Assembly (NCBI GenBank): GCA_963556695.1
Contig: CAUWAG010000007.1
Location: forward strand, 558,001 to 622,000
Reading direction: 5' to 3'
Length of the DNA stretch: 64,000 nucleotides
Source: Anthostomella pinea
Lineage: Eukaryota; Ascomycota; Sordariomycetes; Xylariales; Xylariaceae
A program made the position numbers and the translations under genes. Under the pieces are notes generated by a model that worked only from the letters and a program-made list of their open reading frames with translations, was not told the origin of the DNA and did not search any database. Within the stretch, counting starts at the first letter, position 1. Each line of letters opens with the position of its first letter. Of the stretch, positions 53,323-63,673 are shown piece after piece.

Positions 53323-53991
53323 CTAGGCTTGCGGCCGGACTCCTTTCTTGTTGAAGTTGTGATGACGACCATCTAGTCCCCGTAGCTTTTTGACAAAAAA
53401 GGTCACATCAGCCCTCCTCCCATCAGCAAATTGGCCATACTCCGGACAAGTCCCCCACTCCGCCCATCCAATGCTCTTGTAGAACTCCCGAGCCGGCGTC
53501 TCAGTAGCCGTATCAAGCATGAGGATTTCCCTCTTCAGCTCGTCCCTCGCGAACACCTCCACGTGCCGCATGAGAGCCTTGGCGATTCCCTTCCGACGAG
53601 CCGACGGATGGACCAGCACCTTCGCGATCTTGGCGCGGTGCTGGTGCGTCACCTTGGGGATAGTGTGGAGCTGAGCGGTGGCGAGGACGACTGTGGGCGT
53701 GGAGTCGGTCGCCACCACGAACAGGTGCAGCGTTGGCGGTTGTTCGGCTAGTTTCTGCGATATGGAGTGCCAGTACGAGTCTGCCTCGTCGTCCGACACA
53801 GGTGCCAAGAAGCCGAGTGATGATGTTGGAGGATCCGGGTTCACGCAGACCTGGACCAGGGATCGTAGCGATTCGAGATACTCTTGCATCTGCCCATGTT
53901 CTAGGCGAGACGTGACGACCGGGCCTTTGAACTGGTTGTCGACCTCTGACACTGCGTCAACAGGACTGCTAGCTTGGAGAGAAGCCGCCAT
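53323..53991 (-). CDS. GNAT-family N-acetyltransferase
   Basis: 222 residues from ATG 53991 (MAASLQASSPVDAV); the frame continues 28 codons upstream but without a better start. The GNAT fold is clear: beta-strand LHLFVVATD, motif A IAKVLVHPSARRKGIAKALMRHVEVFARD, whose RRKGIA is the acetyl-CoA pyrophosphate loop (Q/RxxGxG/A), and motif B region KREILMLDTATETPAREFYKSIGWAEWGTCPEYG, ending VTFFVKKL. It transfers acetyl from acetyl-CoA to an amine; the substrate is unknown. The layout resembles fungal single-domain acetyltransferases of small molecules. A MITE lies 170 bp upstream of the start. Confidence 0.88.
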   Translation of the reverse strand: MAASLQASSPVDAVSEVDNQFKGPVVTSRLEHGQMQEYLESLRSLVQVCVNPDPPTSSLGFLAPVSDDEADSYWHSISQKLAEQPPTLHLFVVATDSTPTVVLATAQLHTIPKVTHQHRAKIAKVLVHPSARRKGIAKALMRHVEVFARDELKREILMLDTATETPAREFYKSIGWAEWGTCPEYGQFADGRRADVTFFVKKLRGLDGRHHNFNKKGVRPQA

Positions 53992-54160
53992 GGTAGAGCG
54001 CCTCGATCTCGGGTAGGTGATCTGGAAGTTGAGTGCTTGTGCTGTCGGCTGTTCTCCGATTGCTTCGGCGAGCACACGGATAACTCAAGCCTCAAGCTTA
54101 TGTATGGCTGGGTGTGCGCAGGTGGGGGTGGTGCGGAGGTGCACTCGTAGGAGGTAACTA

Positions 54161-54639
54161 ACGGCGGGAGCCCCCAAGTGGGACAGCCCCCCCAATGGGA
54201 CAGTTTTCCCACCAAAATGTCACTATTGCGACCCTCATAACTCGACCGATAATAATGGTACGACGTAGTTATTTGAGCGAGAATATTTGTCTCTTTTTTT
54301 TAAACTTGTAAAGTATGGGTGCTCATAGTAAGTTATGGCTATAACAAGAGTTATAATAGCATGAAGTTTTACCCTTACTAAATTTAACGTTCCGGGCTGC
54401 CGTGGGTCTGGTTTTCCCGACCTTTTGGTGAGAGCAAGGCATGGTCAAACTTCAAAGCACCGCCAAACGCTTAAGAAAAAAATCAATAATTAATTACTCA
54501 ATCGCCAAGAAGACATTAAGAAAAAATGATTCAAAGGCAATAGGGACAGTATTTACAGCTTCATTCCTCGTGGAGATATGTATAAGTGAACATTGTGATG
54601 TTGGGTGTAAAAACTGTCCCACTTGGGGGCTCCCGCCGT
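54161..54639. mobile_element. MITE with 26-bp perfect terminal inverted repeats and TA target duplication
   Basis: The left end ACGGCGGGAGCCCCCAAGTG, extended by GGACAG (54161-54186), is repeated exactly inverted at 54614-54639. Both ends are flanked by TA (54159-54160 and 54640-54641), the duplication made by Tc1/mariner/pogo (Fot1-type) transposases. The 479-bp interior is AT-rich and holds no transposase. The left end carries an extra 16-bp partial copy of its own inner repeat (CAATGGGACAG at about 54193). A short frame from ATG 54441 (MVKLQSTAKRLRKKS) is unlikely to be functional. It must rely on an autonomous relative elsewhere. Confidence 0.88.
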
Positions 54640-54641
54640 TA

Positions 54642-55050
54642 TGGAGCATCGAATCATCTATAGATCCATCGATCAACCAATGGGACGGGTCGAGAATAGC
54701 ACCGGCTGACTGCTTCAACCAGGGACACAGCGAACCACAAATGCATAAGCACCACAGTCGTCTCCATGAGTGGTTGCTGGGGACGCAATACTAAGGAATC
54801 AAGCCGGGGGAGTTCATCACAGAGAGGACATTGCCAGTTAACAGATGACGAGATTGGCCTAGGCAAATATCTATTGGCCAATAGAGAGGTAAGGACTGTC
54901 GTAGTTTTGTCTAATAGTACATCAAAGAGAGACGTGTGAGGTCTCCCAACCGGGGAATATCCTCCAACCTACCCAAACGCGCCCAAGAACCCCTGTGTTT
55001 CTCCAAATCCAAAGTCTTCTCACCCGACAACAATCCGATGGAGACTACCT
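54642..55050. other. Intergenic, no gene seen
   Basis: Flank of the MITE and 3' flank of the secreted Cys-rich gene. It contains several ATCTATAGATCCATCGAT-like palindromic words near 54655-54675 but no gene. Confidence 0.4.
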
Positions 55051-55583
55051 TCACGCCAGACACTCTCCAAGCCTAATGAGGACTTCTTTTCCGTCAACGG
55101 TGTGACTCGTGGTACGGATGCGGCAAGTGTTACAGCCATCCGCGCACTCATCAGGGTCCTCGCAAATAGTCCTGTCGGTGCAGGTTCTCTTGAAGAGGTC
55201 CCCGTTGTGAGCGGGGCTGAAGCGGACCGCACGCTCCTGGTTGGGTTGCAGCAGTGCTTTCAGTTGCGCGAAAGCATCATGGTCAAGGTGCTTGCCGTCT
55301 TCCTTAGACCCATCCGCACCGAACATAAAGAGTTTGTCCTGGAGCTGACCGTGCTTGATCTCGGGCGCGAAGTAGCTGTCCGTTTTGGGGTGCATGTCGT
55401 CGATGACCTCAGACAGTGATTCTCTCTGGGGAGATGTTGTCAGTAACTGTTGCTCAACATAACAAATAGGGATGCTACCTTGACAGCTGGGGCAGCGGCT
55501 GAGCCCTGTTCTCCAGTTTGTCGAGCGGTAACCGACAGAGCTGCGACAGCCAGAGTGACAAGGTTTGCGAAAAACGTCTTCAT
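55051..55583 (-). CDS. Small secreted Cys-rich protein
   Basis: Two exons: 55479-55583 and 55051-55425 (intron 53 nt, GTAGCA donor, TTACTGAC branch, CCCCAG acceptor), 159 residues. Exon 1 is a signal peptide (MKTFFANLVTLAVAALSVTA) plus a short Ala/Gln-rich linker. The mature part has a charged, helical first half (EVIDDMHPKTDSYFAPEIK, HDAFAQLKALL) and a six-Cys C-terminal module (TCTDRTICEDPDECADGCNTC and GECLA). No named domain is recognised; the pattern fits small disulfide-rich secreted proteins of fungi. A TATA box and a long GTA/TAC repeat precede the start. Confidence 0.75.
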
Positions 55584-55662
55584 CTTAGACTGTGCTGAAT
55601 CTGTTTGTTTGTCTTGTGGATGTGTGGTAGTTGGTGCTGAGATGTGTTTGGTTGGTAGTAAT

Positions 55663-55664
<2 letters not shown>

Positions 55665-55738
<74 letters not shown>
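55665..55738. repeat. (GTA)n / (TAC)n microsatellite, about 25 perfect units
   Basis: 74 bp of uninterrupted GTA triplets. On the minus strand it is (TAC)n lying between the TATA box and the start codon of the secreted Cys-rich gene, most likely in its 5' leader. Confidence 0.92.
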
Positions 55739-55802
55739 TGCTTGGATTTCTGAGGGATTGATGATGGAATGAAGTTGACCCTATTCACCTCGACCATGCC
55801 CT

Positions 55803-55813
55803 CTATTTATATT
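55803..55813 (-). promoter_or_regulatory. TATA box of the secreted Cys-rich gene
   Basis: AATATAAATAG on the minus strand about 220 bp upstream of ATG 55583. If it is the core promoter, the leader is long and consists largely of the TAC repeat. Confidence 0.5.
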
Positions 55814-55943
55814 CGGTGATGGCTTCTCAAGCACTGGTGATGTCACTCATGGAGCACATATCATCGTACTGTGCGGTGGAAGAACGAGAGGCGACCCTTT
55901 GCACATCAATCCACGCTACCCCCCCCCCCCCCGATTTTTTGAA

Positions 55944-55992
55944 GAAGTCAATGACAGGAGGAAGTCAATGACAGGAAGAAGTCAATCACAGG
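55944..55992. repeat. Three tandem copies of GAAGTCAATGACAGGAG (17 bp)
   Basis: Two near-identical copies and a third with one change (CAC for GAC). The third overlaps the start of the dispersed repeat, so the array may be an amplified end of that element. Confidence 0.75.
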
Positions 55993-56089
55993 CCTTTAAA
56001 CAAGCGCCAGACGTCACTTCAAGAGGAGGTTTATACCATTTCCTTCAAAAATCAATACCTTCATCAGGTCTGTGCCAGTACCAGTACCG
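55981..56089. repeat. Dispersed repeat, copy 2 (pairs with 32173-32280)
   Basis: Homologous in the same orientation to 32173-32280 with scattered changes, including CCAGTACCAGTACCGG at the end. No coding capacity seen. Confidence 0.6.
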
Positions 56090-57235
56090 GTGCACATTTA
56101 TACAGGGGGGATAGTTTATGTGGACTAGCTATCCACTTGAGCGGCATTCGGCTAGGAATCAGGTGCAGTACATCAGGCTATTTTCGTATTCCATGTAGCC
56201 AACCTGGGCGGCCCTCAGGGGGGTTTCGCCACGATATCAGCTTAGATGCCATGACTGATTTGGGCCAAAAGTCGACTTAGGTTCGATTCCTATCAGCGCT
56301 ACTAGAGGATTCGCGTGGCGTGGCGGAGCCCTCTGAAGGCAAGCCGAAGAAGGTTCACTTGGTCCGTGAGTATCCTAGTAGCTGGTAACGTAACTTGGCT
56401 TTTGGCTCATCTAGCTGGTTAGGCTCCAAAAGCTTGACAGTCGATTTCAGGTGTGTCACCATTGCCACCGGGGTCACTAGGTGAAGGACGAATGAAATAT
56501 ACTATCCAGTTTGTATTTCGTAGTGCCTCTATATGCTGGGGGTCGATATCTCTACCTCTAATGCTGGCGGCTTGTGAGTGTCCAGGAAGCTAATGCCCGT
56601 CAGCGGTTCCAAGTCCGTACTTCTAACACTCAAAGTTCTGATTTATGATTATCTGCAAGGGTCCACTGTATAGAACTTTACAGAACTTTATGCCATGGTA
56701 ACTTGTTCCTAGTAGGTGGAACCGCTAACCATTACCATCCTGGACACCTATATATAGACTATAGTCGCCACGCCCACGTATTCATTCCTCTTTGTCGGGA
56801 CTCGTGTCACGGCGATAAGGAGCTTTTGCAGTTGCGAGGGTAACGCAGGTGTATATATATAAGGGGGTCTCGGAATGGAATACTTTCTGGGTACCTAGTC
56901 ATCTGCTTCGTGTGTTTGTACGTCTATTCAGTTGGGTTCAGAGCCCCCGATTATGTTCTTTCAATGGCAACCGAAGATCAATGGTGAATTAGACAGTGTG
57001 CTCGAAAGCTTGGTACTGTAGCATGTCGCCGCAGAAGGCCCTGGGCGTGAATAACAAACACACTTGTGATATCATAGCCCGCTTGATTATCCAGCGAAGG
57101 TCACAGACACCGTCTTCTGGAAGCCTAGAACGTCTTAGATCCTCGTGGACGTCTTCTGCTGCAGGGGGTTAAGATATAAACACAAACCAACATCGTACAT
57201 GCAGCACACCAGTTCAGACTCACGAGAACGGGAGA

Positions 57236-57643
57236 ATGATGGGTAAGTATGTCGAATTTTTTTTGGGTTTATCTGTCGTGCCTATAATACATGGAATATG
57301 CATTCGACCCGCTTTATTGCTACACTGCCCATCTAGAAAGGAAAGGGAAAGTTGCAGCTGTATCACTGGTGACTGTATTCGTACTTCTGCGGTGCTTTCC
57401 CGACATCATGACTCATCCTGAAGCGAGATCCAGCCTCCAAGTCTCCCACCGAGTGCCCCAGTGCTCTACCGACAAGTCCGACAGGAGAAATATGGAAGTT
57501 GCCAGTGCAGGTCGATCCCAACGTGCAGAAAGATCGGCTCGGCCACCTCGGACCACTTCGGGTCATTCCCTATTGGCAACAACCAACTCGCTCCGGTGAT
57601 TGACGTATGCGCTCAAGGACGGCGCGGTAAAGACTGTGTGTGA
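57236..57643 (+). CDS. Candidate small secreted Cys-rich peptide gene (weak)
   Basis: A TATA-like GATATAAACAC lies at about 57172-57182. ATGATGG at 57236-57242 is followed directly by a GTAAGTATG donor. Splicing to CATCTAG (57336) gives MMERKGKVAAVSLVTVFVLL, a good signal-peptide core, and this frame stays open to 57599. A second frame at 57461-57643 reads YGSCQCRSIPTCRKIGS ... VCAQGRRGKDCV and looks more like a mature Cys-rich peptide, but I cannot join it by an obvious intron. Either the gene has another small intron, or it is frameshifted, or it is chance. No family assigned. Confidence 0.3.
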
Positions 57644-57925
57644 ATTATTTGCGTGCGTGCCAGAGTCGCGTGATCGACAAAACATTCCCGCGCAAATTGC
57701 GTAGTGTATCCGCTCAAATGCCTGGTGGCCATCTTGCCTGTGCATCGCTTTTATAATCTGTGAGGAACGGTCGACCATGCGAAACCGTCGTGGTCAACCA
57801 ACGCCGGGTGTTTGCAGTCTCGTAACAATAGTGCCCATTAATTCCTTGCTTGAACCGGGGCCAGGGTCACAGAAATGCGCCTGCAGTTGGCAAGCAGCAA
57901 CATCGCCCGCATGCAACCCAATCGT
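57644..57925. other. Intergenic, no gene seen
   Basis: 3' flank of the ZIP gene and of the weak candidate. Confidence 0.4.
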
Positions 57926-59505
57926 CTAGGCGAATGCACCGACGATAGCCATGCCCATAGCTGGATCAAGTTAGTGAAATGCGCCCGGTGGTGGCCAGTT
58001 ACGTACCTCCAAGGAGCACATAGACCAGTGCGATCTTCTTCTCCTTCATGCTCAACGCGCGGTTGGACTCCTCGGACAGGAAATCTTCGGCCAGCAGGTC
58101 GACGAGTGCGGCGTAGATGAGAAGACCCGAGGAACTGGGAAGGGGCTTGTCAGAGAACGTTCGGGCGTTTTATTCTGACGAGCTGGGGTGGAACTTACAA
58201 GGCATTGAACACGCCGACGATGATGAGACCAAACGCACTGTTGGGATCGTAGGTGTTGCGCGTGATCAGTCCAATGGCCTGGCCGATCGGGGCGGTGGTC
58301 CCGAAGGCAAAGACCAGGAGCCAGGGCCGGAGGCTTCCCTTGGGGTACGGCACAGCCGCGATACGGGAGCCCAGACCCAGGCCTTCGAACATCTGGTGGA
58401 ACAGGATGGCGACCAGGAGGACGACGAAGCCGTCGATGGTGATGGAGACGGTCATGCCGACGAAGACGGAGTGGAAGAGGATACCGCCCTCGAGGAGCGT
58501 GATGTTCATCGACATCTTCTTGTACACCAGGGGGTCCACGGGCTGGCCTTCCTCGTCATACATGGCTGTTTCACCGACCACGACTTCATGCTGCTGCTGC
58601 TGCTTGGAGTCGATCGGCATCGGAGGTCCTGCCGCGTTCGCTCTGATCATGTTCAGCATCTGAAGTCGTTGTCGGACGTAATTCTCGTAGAAGACGATGA
58701 ACCACGGGGGCATCTCGCTCGGTGGCAGATCCAACTCCGCGCTTCCGGTGAAGGGGTTCTCCTGGTGGAACCGGGCGTTCTCCTCGTAAATCTCCTGCGC
58801 CGTCTTCTCGTCGTAGCTCCCTTCACCGTCCGTCTCGTAGCAAGTCGCGCCGGGGTTCCGAACTGGGCGTTGAGGAGGGGCAGCCATGGCCATGGTCCCC
58901 ATCGCCGGTCCGTGATTGTGCCCGTCCTCGAAGCCCCTCGCACCACCGTGCGAGTGGCCGCCCATCTTGTTGTTCATCCACAACTCGATGAAGAATAGGG
59001 CGAAGAGAGAACCCATCATGATGACACCGGGCAAGGGTGGGTACTGCTCGGTGAAGAGATCCGGAAGGCATGGATCCGAAAGACTGAAGAAAGCAGTTGG
59101 GAGAAGCTAGAAGTTCGATAAGTCTGGGGGTACTCTTGACAAATTCTGACCGGTAACCTTACATGAACGAAGGCCGTTGCTATGAGCACACCAGTACCGA
59201 AGTGCTTACAAGCGAAGAATATCTTCGATGGTACTTTGAGCCAACTGATCTTCTTCGCCGCCACGGGAAAGCCAGCCCCTGAAAGCCAAGTCAGTATGGA
59301 GTTATCACCACCATGAGGTCTCCAGTCTTACCAAACAATGAGGCGCCCAAGACAAGAACTGCGATGAACGGTCAGCATATCTATTTTCTTGCCGTCGGTT
59401 GCTGGATCTCTTGTACTCACAAAGTCCCACTGTGTGGAGAGCAAGGTCGTACTGTGCGGTCTCGCCGTCGCTTCCGCAGACAGGCTTTGCCATGTTTTCC
59501 GCCAT
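57926..59505 (-). CDS. ZIP-family divalent metal transporter
   Basis: Six exons: 59421-59505, 59332-59358 (a 27-nt microexon), 59163-59278, 58199-59106, 58007-58134 and 57926-57960. All junctions are in phase, giving 432 residues. Introns are 46-64 nt with CTGAC/CTAAC branches. TM helices: VGLFLVLGASLFGAGFPV, FACKHFGTGVLIATAFVHLL, GVIMMGSLFALFFIEL, then a long cytosolic loop with a His-rich metal-binding motif (GGHSHGG, GHNHG). The core helices follow: ILFHSVFVGMTVSI (TM4) and VAILFHQMFEGLGLGSRIA (TM5, His...Glu metal site), then AFGTTAPIGQAIGL, SSGLLIYAALVDLLAEDF and LVYVLLGAMGMAIVGAFA. The family imports Zn2+ (sometimes Fe or Mn) into the cytosol; the layout is of plasma-membrane Zrt1/Zrt2 type. 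It is divergent from the CDF gene. Confidence 0.93.
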
Positions 59506-61312
59506 GTTGATAAGGTATTCAGTTGGTTTGGTAAAATCCCAAGAGTGAGAAGCGAAAGGGAGATGCTGTAGCCGAGAGTCCGGCGACTGCTGATCTCATC
59601 TATTAAAGACGATAAATCACCACAAACAGGCAAAAAAGTCGTCCCGCGACTGGTGAATTCGAAGAACAGACGAAAAGGCTTCTATCCTTACGCCAAGAGA
59701 ATAGAAGGTAAGAAGGTAGGAAATGTAAGAGACAAAAGAGAAAGAAATCCCCCTAAAAGATTGTCATGGCAGGGCGCATAAAAGTGAAGCTGGTCTCGGT
59801 TTTTTTTGGAAGATCCGGCGCCCTTCTGCTTTAATACGCATTGCTATGCGGCAGGACTTGCCTGACGATCGCAGAGGCCTTGAGATGGAGACCCGTGATG
59901 ATCGTTTCCGAGCACAGGACAGTGCCAGCATCCTCAGACTAGAACGTCCCAAGCTGTGCTCCTCGCCTGGGTATGGCTGGTGCCACCAAACACAGGGCAA
60001 CTCGAAGCTTGATCGGATACGGACATTGTCTTGGTCAGTCTGTAGCGGACCACAGGTCGACATATTCATCGCCATCATGTCGTTTCACGTCTGGAGCTGG
60101 ATGGTAGAAAGCCATCACCAGTAGCAGCAGTTCGTACCGGAGGGTGTAGCACGATGTCGAGTATCATGCTGATGAAGCTTGTGGGAGCTTGGCATGAGCC
60201 TCACCTGAGCTGATCCGACAATACCACCTCTGTTGCTTGTTATGGAAGCCAAGTAGATCTCGCCTCGGCGCATCTGCATCACTGGGAGGCGCCCCGGGGC
60301 TGAGGATGAGGCCAAACAGCCACTGCCCAACGGTAACAGGAGGCGTGAAACAGGCCTGCCTGTCTTGGAAGCTCTATGAGTAAGCTTGCGGGAGAGCCAT
60401 CTCATCCCATAGCTCCCCGTTAACGGTTTATGGGTGATGACAGAGGTAGTGGTCCTAGCGAGCCGGAGCACTTGCCCTGGCCACCCTAGCCACCGTCATT
60501 GCTCGTTGGGAAATCAAAGCCCGGGAGGGCACGGTAAACGTGAGGCTCCTTGGCACTTGGTAGCAGGCCGGGCAGGCAAAGGAACATATGATGTGGTTGA
60601 TGATAGCGGAAACAGGCCGCTTGTGCTTTGACGATGAACGTGGAACATGGGCGTTTGGCCGAAACGATGTAGGCTTGGCTTGGTCGGGTCCGGGGTACGG
60701 CGGGGAGTATGCAGTCCTCTGTTTGGCCCGCCGTGCTATACCAAGACCTCGAGTGCCGTCGCACTGCGGTAGCATGCAACGTGATGGTCGCGGCAATCCG
60801 GTGTCCGGCCGCATCGAAGATAGCCTTGGGCCAATCGGAATTGTTGAACCCATACAAGCAACACCAGCTTGGCGGCCGAGGTGAGGCGGTCTGAGCGGCG
60901 GAATCGATACTCTGGGGAAATTCACCTGTCACCTCCCGAGCCTCTATAGTGGCCCGTAGCACACAAGCACCCATCTTATGCTCTTTGCTGCTTTTTGTTT
61001 ACTCGAGCTGGTTCACGACCCCGGCATGACTAGCCCCAGGTCCTCACCAGGGGCATGCAGACTGGGGAGTTAGGTTTTCTAGAGGATGCGTGGCAATAGA
61101 TCTCTCACCAGATTCAGTAACGGAAGCTTAATGCCGTCATTGCATCAATGGGCCGCCCCGTTGCGTCGTAGTGGGAGACCATGGCCGGTTCCCTCAGCCC
61201 GGTCAAGACCTGGATAAAATATCGAGTCTTCTGGACTGAGATCGACCCTCGTCTTCTCATCCAGAAACATTTTTTGTCTTTTACCCTTTCCCACAGCATA
61301 ATAAACTCCATC
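59506..61312. other. Shared upstream region of divergent ZIP and CDF genes (1.8 kb)
   Basis: No supported gene. Frames at 60455-60974 and 60588-60884 are mirror images on opposite strands. Near the ZIP side, TTTTATGCGCCC is a weak TATA-like word on the minus strand (about 59770-59785). I did not find an obvious zinc-response motif by eye. Confidence 0.45.
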
Positions 61313-63374
61313 ATGGCCAATCCGGAAGCGCAAAACAACGCTCAGCCAGCAGGTACGTTGCTTTGTTTATTGATTCCGCGACTGTACTCGAGGAAACATT
61401 GACATCCGAGGACGGAAGTGTTTTGAGTCTTTCATCCCATGCCAACACGATGGTATAATCACTCTACTATGAGATGACTGACCGTCGGTGAAGAGAACGC
61501 TGCCCAGGATGGCATACCCATCACTGCCACCGAGGATATCGTTGCACCTGACACACCACCGCAAGGGGGGACTACCACAGCCAGCGAGGCCAAGAAGGGA
61601 GACATCTCGTCGGTACCACCGCAAGCAGGGACTACCACAGCCGGCGAGCCCTCGACCCCTTCGCAAACAGAGCCAAACCTGATCGTACAATCTACCGCCG
61701 CCGCATCCAGTGGTGCCGAGACGGATCCAGCAGATCCGCTGAACTTTGGCCGCCATCGCCGTGACAATGTCACACGACGCCAGATGAAGATCCAACACCC
61801 TAAGGGAGACAAGAAGAAGCTGAAGAAGTTCTACACCCGGCAGAACGAACTCATCGACCGATTCCTGGGTGCCGACGACGAGGAGCGCCTCCAGGTGGAG
61901 GAGGACGTCCGCGTGGCGCCGAAGATCAAGTTCGCCGTCAACGCGTCCTTCACTGTGAACTTCTGCCTCTTCGTGATCCAGATCTACGCTGCCGTCTCGA
62001 CTGGTTCGTTGTCGGTAAATGACTCTTGGGTGCGATACCTCTGTCACATGGACTATGTTGACGCGTATATAGCTGTTCGCGACCGCTGCGGATGCCTTTG
62101 TTCGTAACACCGCCGCCCTGGTGAAGTGCTGCCGGTTAACCATGGAGACAGATGGATCTCGTCTCGTCTTTCGTAATGCTGATAACCTCTCGTATAGCTG
62201 CGAGAGCCAGCATATATAAGTATCCAGTGGTAGGTGATGTCTGCCTCCGTCGTGGTGATGATGGAGCCAGGTGCTCAAAGGCAGTATAGGGGCGTAAGAG
62301 GATCGAGACCATAGGCATCATCCTGTTCTGCGCATTGATGACTACCGTCGCCATCCAACTACTCGTGAGTAATAGCGCTCATGTCGTAGCAGAGCCGCTC
62401 ATGTGCAACCATCTCTAACTCTGGGCTGCTAGATCGAGTCTGGGCGAAGCATTGCAGGCGGTCCAACCGAGTCCAAACAGCTCCAGATCGTCCCCATCGT
62501 CATTGTCGGCGTAGCAAGTAAGAACATGTGGTTTGCACGGCCAAGTGTTCGAGGTTGCTGACCAATCTACAGTCTTCGCCAAGGGTAGTTTGATGCTGTA
62601 CTGCCTTGCATACCGAAAGTACCCATCAGTCCACGTCTTCTTCGTAAGTGGTCTTGCCCTAGTAAGAAGAACCGAGTCTGACCAGCCCTAGATCGATCAC
62701 CGCAATGACGTGGTTGTCAACGTATTTGGTCTGATCATGTCGGTTGTGGGAGACCGATTCGTTTGGTATCTGGATCCCGTCGGTGCCATCTTGATCGCCC
62801 TCCTCATCCTCTTCTCGTGGGTGGCCAATGCGTTTGAGCAAGTATGGCTTCTGGTCGGGAAAGGAGCGCCGCAAGAATTCATCTCCAAGCTCATCTACAT
62901 GTCCATGACCCATGATTCTCGAATCGTCAAAGTCGACACGGTAAGCCAGTAATGGACACACAGCGACCGCAATCGCGTTTCTAACAGCACACAGTGCCGA
63001 GCGTACCACGCTGGTCAGAAGTACTATGTCGAGGTGGATATTGTTATGGACCCGGATGTCCCATTGAAGATCTCTCACGATGTGAGCCAGACTTTGCAGA
63101 GGAAGCTCGAAGGTACGTGTAACTTCGGACCCGGTTAGATGAGCAAGCTCACCGACACGGCATAGGCTTGAGCGACGTCGAGCGAGCCTTCGTCCATGTC
63201 GACTACGACGACGACCACAACATTAATGAAGAGCACAAACCCTTGTACGAGCAGAAGAAGGACAAGAAGCGACGGAGCCTGAAGGACATCCTGCTATGGA
63301 GAAAGAAGGAAGGGGAAACGGTGACTGCGAGTGTTCCTGACAACACATCATTCGATGTCAATCGAAATGGGTGA
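61313..63374 (+). CDS. Cation diffusion facilitator (CDF) transporter, Mn-type motifs
   Basis: Ten exons: 61313-61352, 61494-62014, 62073-62099, 62152-62229, 62290-62364, 62433-62517, 62573-62643, 62692-62940, 62995-63112 and 63166-63374. All are in phase, giving 490 residues. Introns are 48-141 nt; the third has an unusual GTTCGT donor. The N-terminus is disordered, with two PPQxGTTTA repeats, then a basic linker. TM1 is FAVNASFTVNFCLFVIQIYAA. TM2 (LFATAADAF|MDLVSSFVML) carries DxxxD; a long TM5-side segment has FIDHRNDVVVN, also DxxxD. This pair of motifs is typical of the Mn-type CDF subgroup rather than Zn-CDF (HxxxD). A cytosolic C-terminal domain follows (YYVEVDIVMDPDVPLKISHD, VERAFVHVDYDDDH). 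Family role: export of divalent cations from cytosol into organelles or out of the cell by H+ exchange. Confidence 0.92.
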
Positions 63375-63673
63375 AAGTAGAACTGTGGACTGGGCTTACA
63401 ACTTTACAATGTCCGATAAGGAATGAAAGCTTGAAAGCCCGGAAAAAGTGATCGATCAGCATTTGAAGCCTTTCCACGAAGAAGAAAGTGAGAGCCACTC
63501 GACCAGACGTTCATTAGTGATTGTGGCTGGTGATCTATCTGTGGCCCAGCCAAGTGTGGCGAAAGCTCCGTCGCTCCCCGGCCCAAATCGTATGATCGCG
63601 ACAAAAGTCCCATATCCTCCGAGCACTCGTCCCTCCTCGTTTTGCGAGGCAATCCCTCTCAGCAGACCCCAAG
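63375..63673. other. Intergenic between CDF and COX15
   Basis: 300-bp spacer containing the 3' flank of the CDF gene and the promoter/leader of the COX15-like gene. Confidence 0.5.

Larger units (their letters stand above)
55814..57235. other. Repeat-bearing spacer of about 1.4 kb
   Basis: It contains a C13-14 homopolymer at about 55919-55932, a 17-bp triplicate at 55944-55992, the dispersed repeat 55981-56089 and several TATATA words (about 56748-56757, 56852-56861). No gene recognised. Confidence 0.45.

Noticed and set aside
56240..56306. tRNA-like stretch with a B-box-like GGTTCGATTCC
   Set aside because: The T-arm is plausible, but no 7-bp acceptor pairing or A box lies at the right distance upstream. 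Treated as chance.
60455..60974. Minus-strand frame of 162 codons between the ZIP and CDF genes
   Set aside because: It is mirrored by an opposite-strand frame, has no domain, and falls in the probable shared promoter region.
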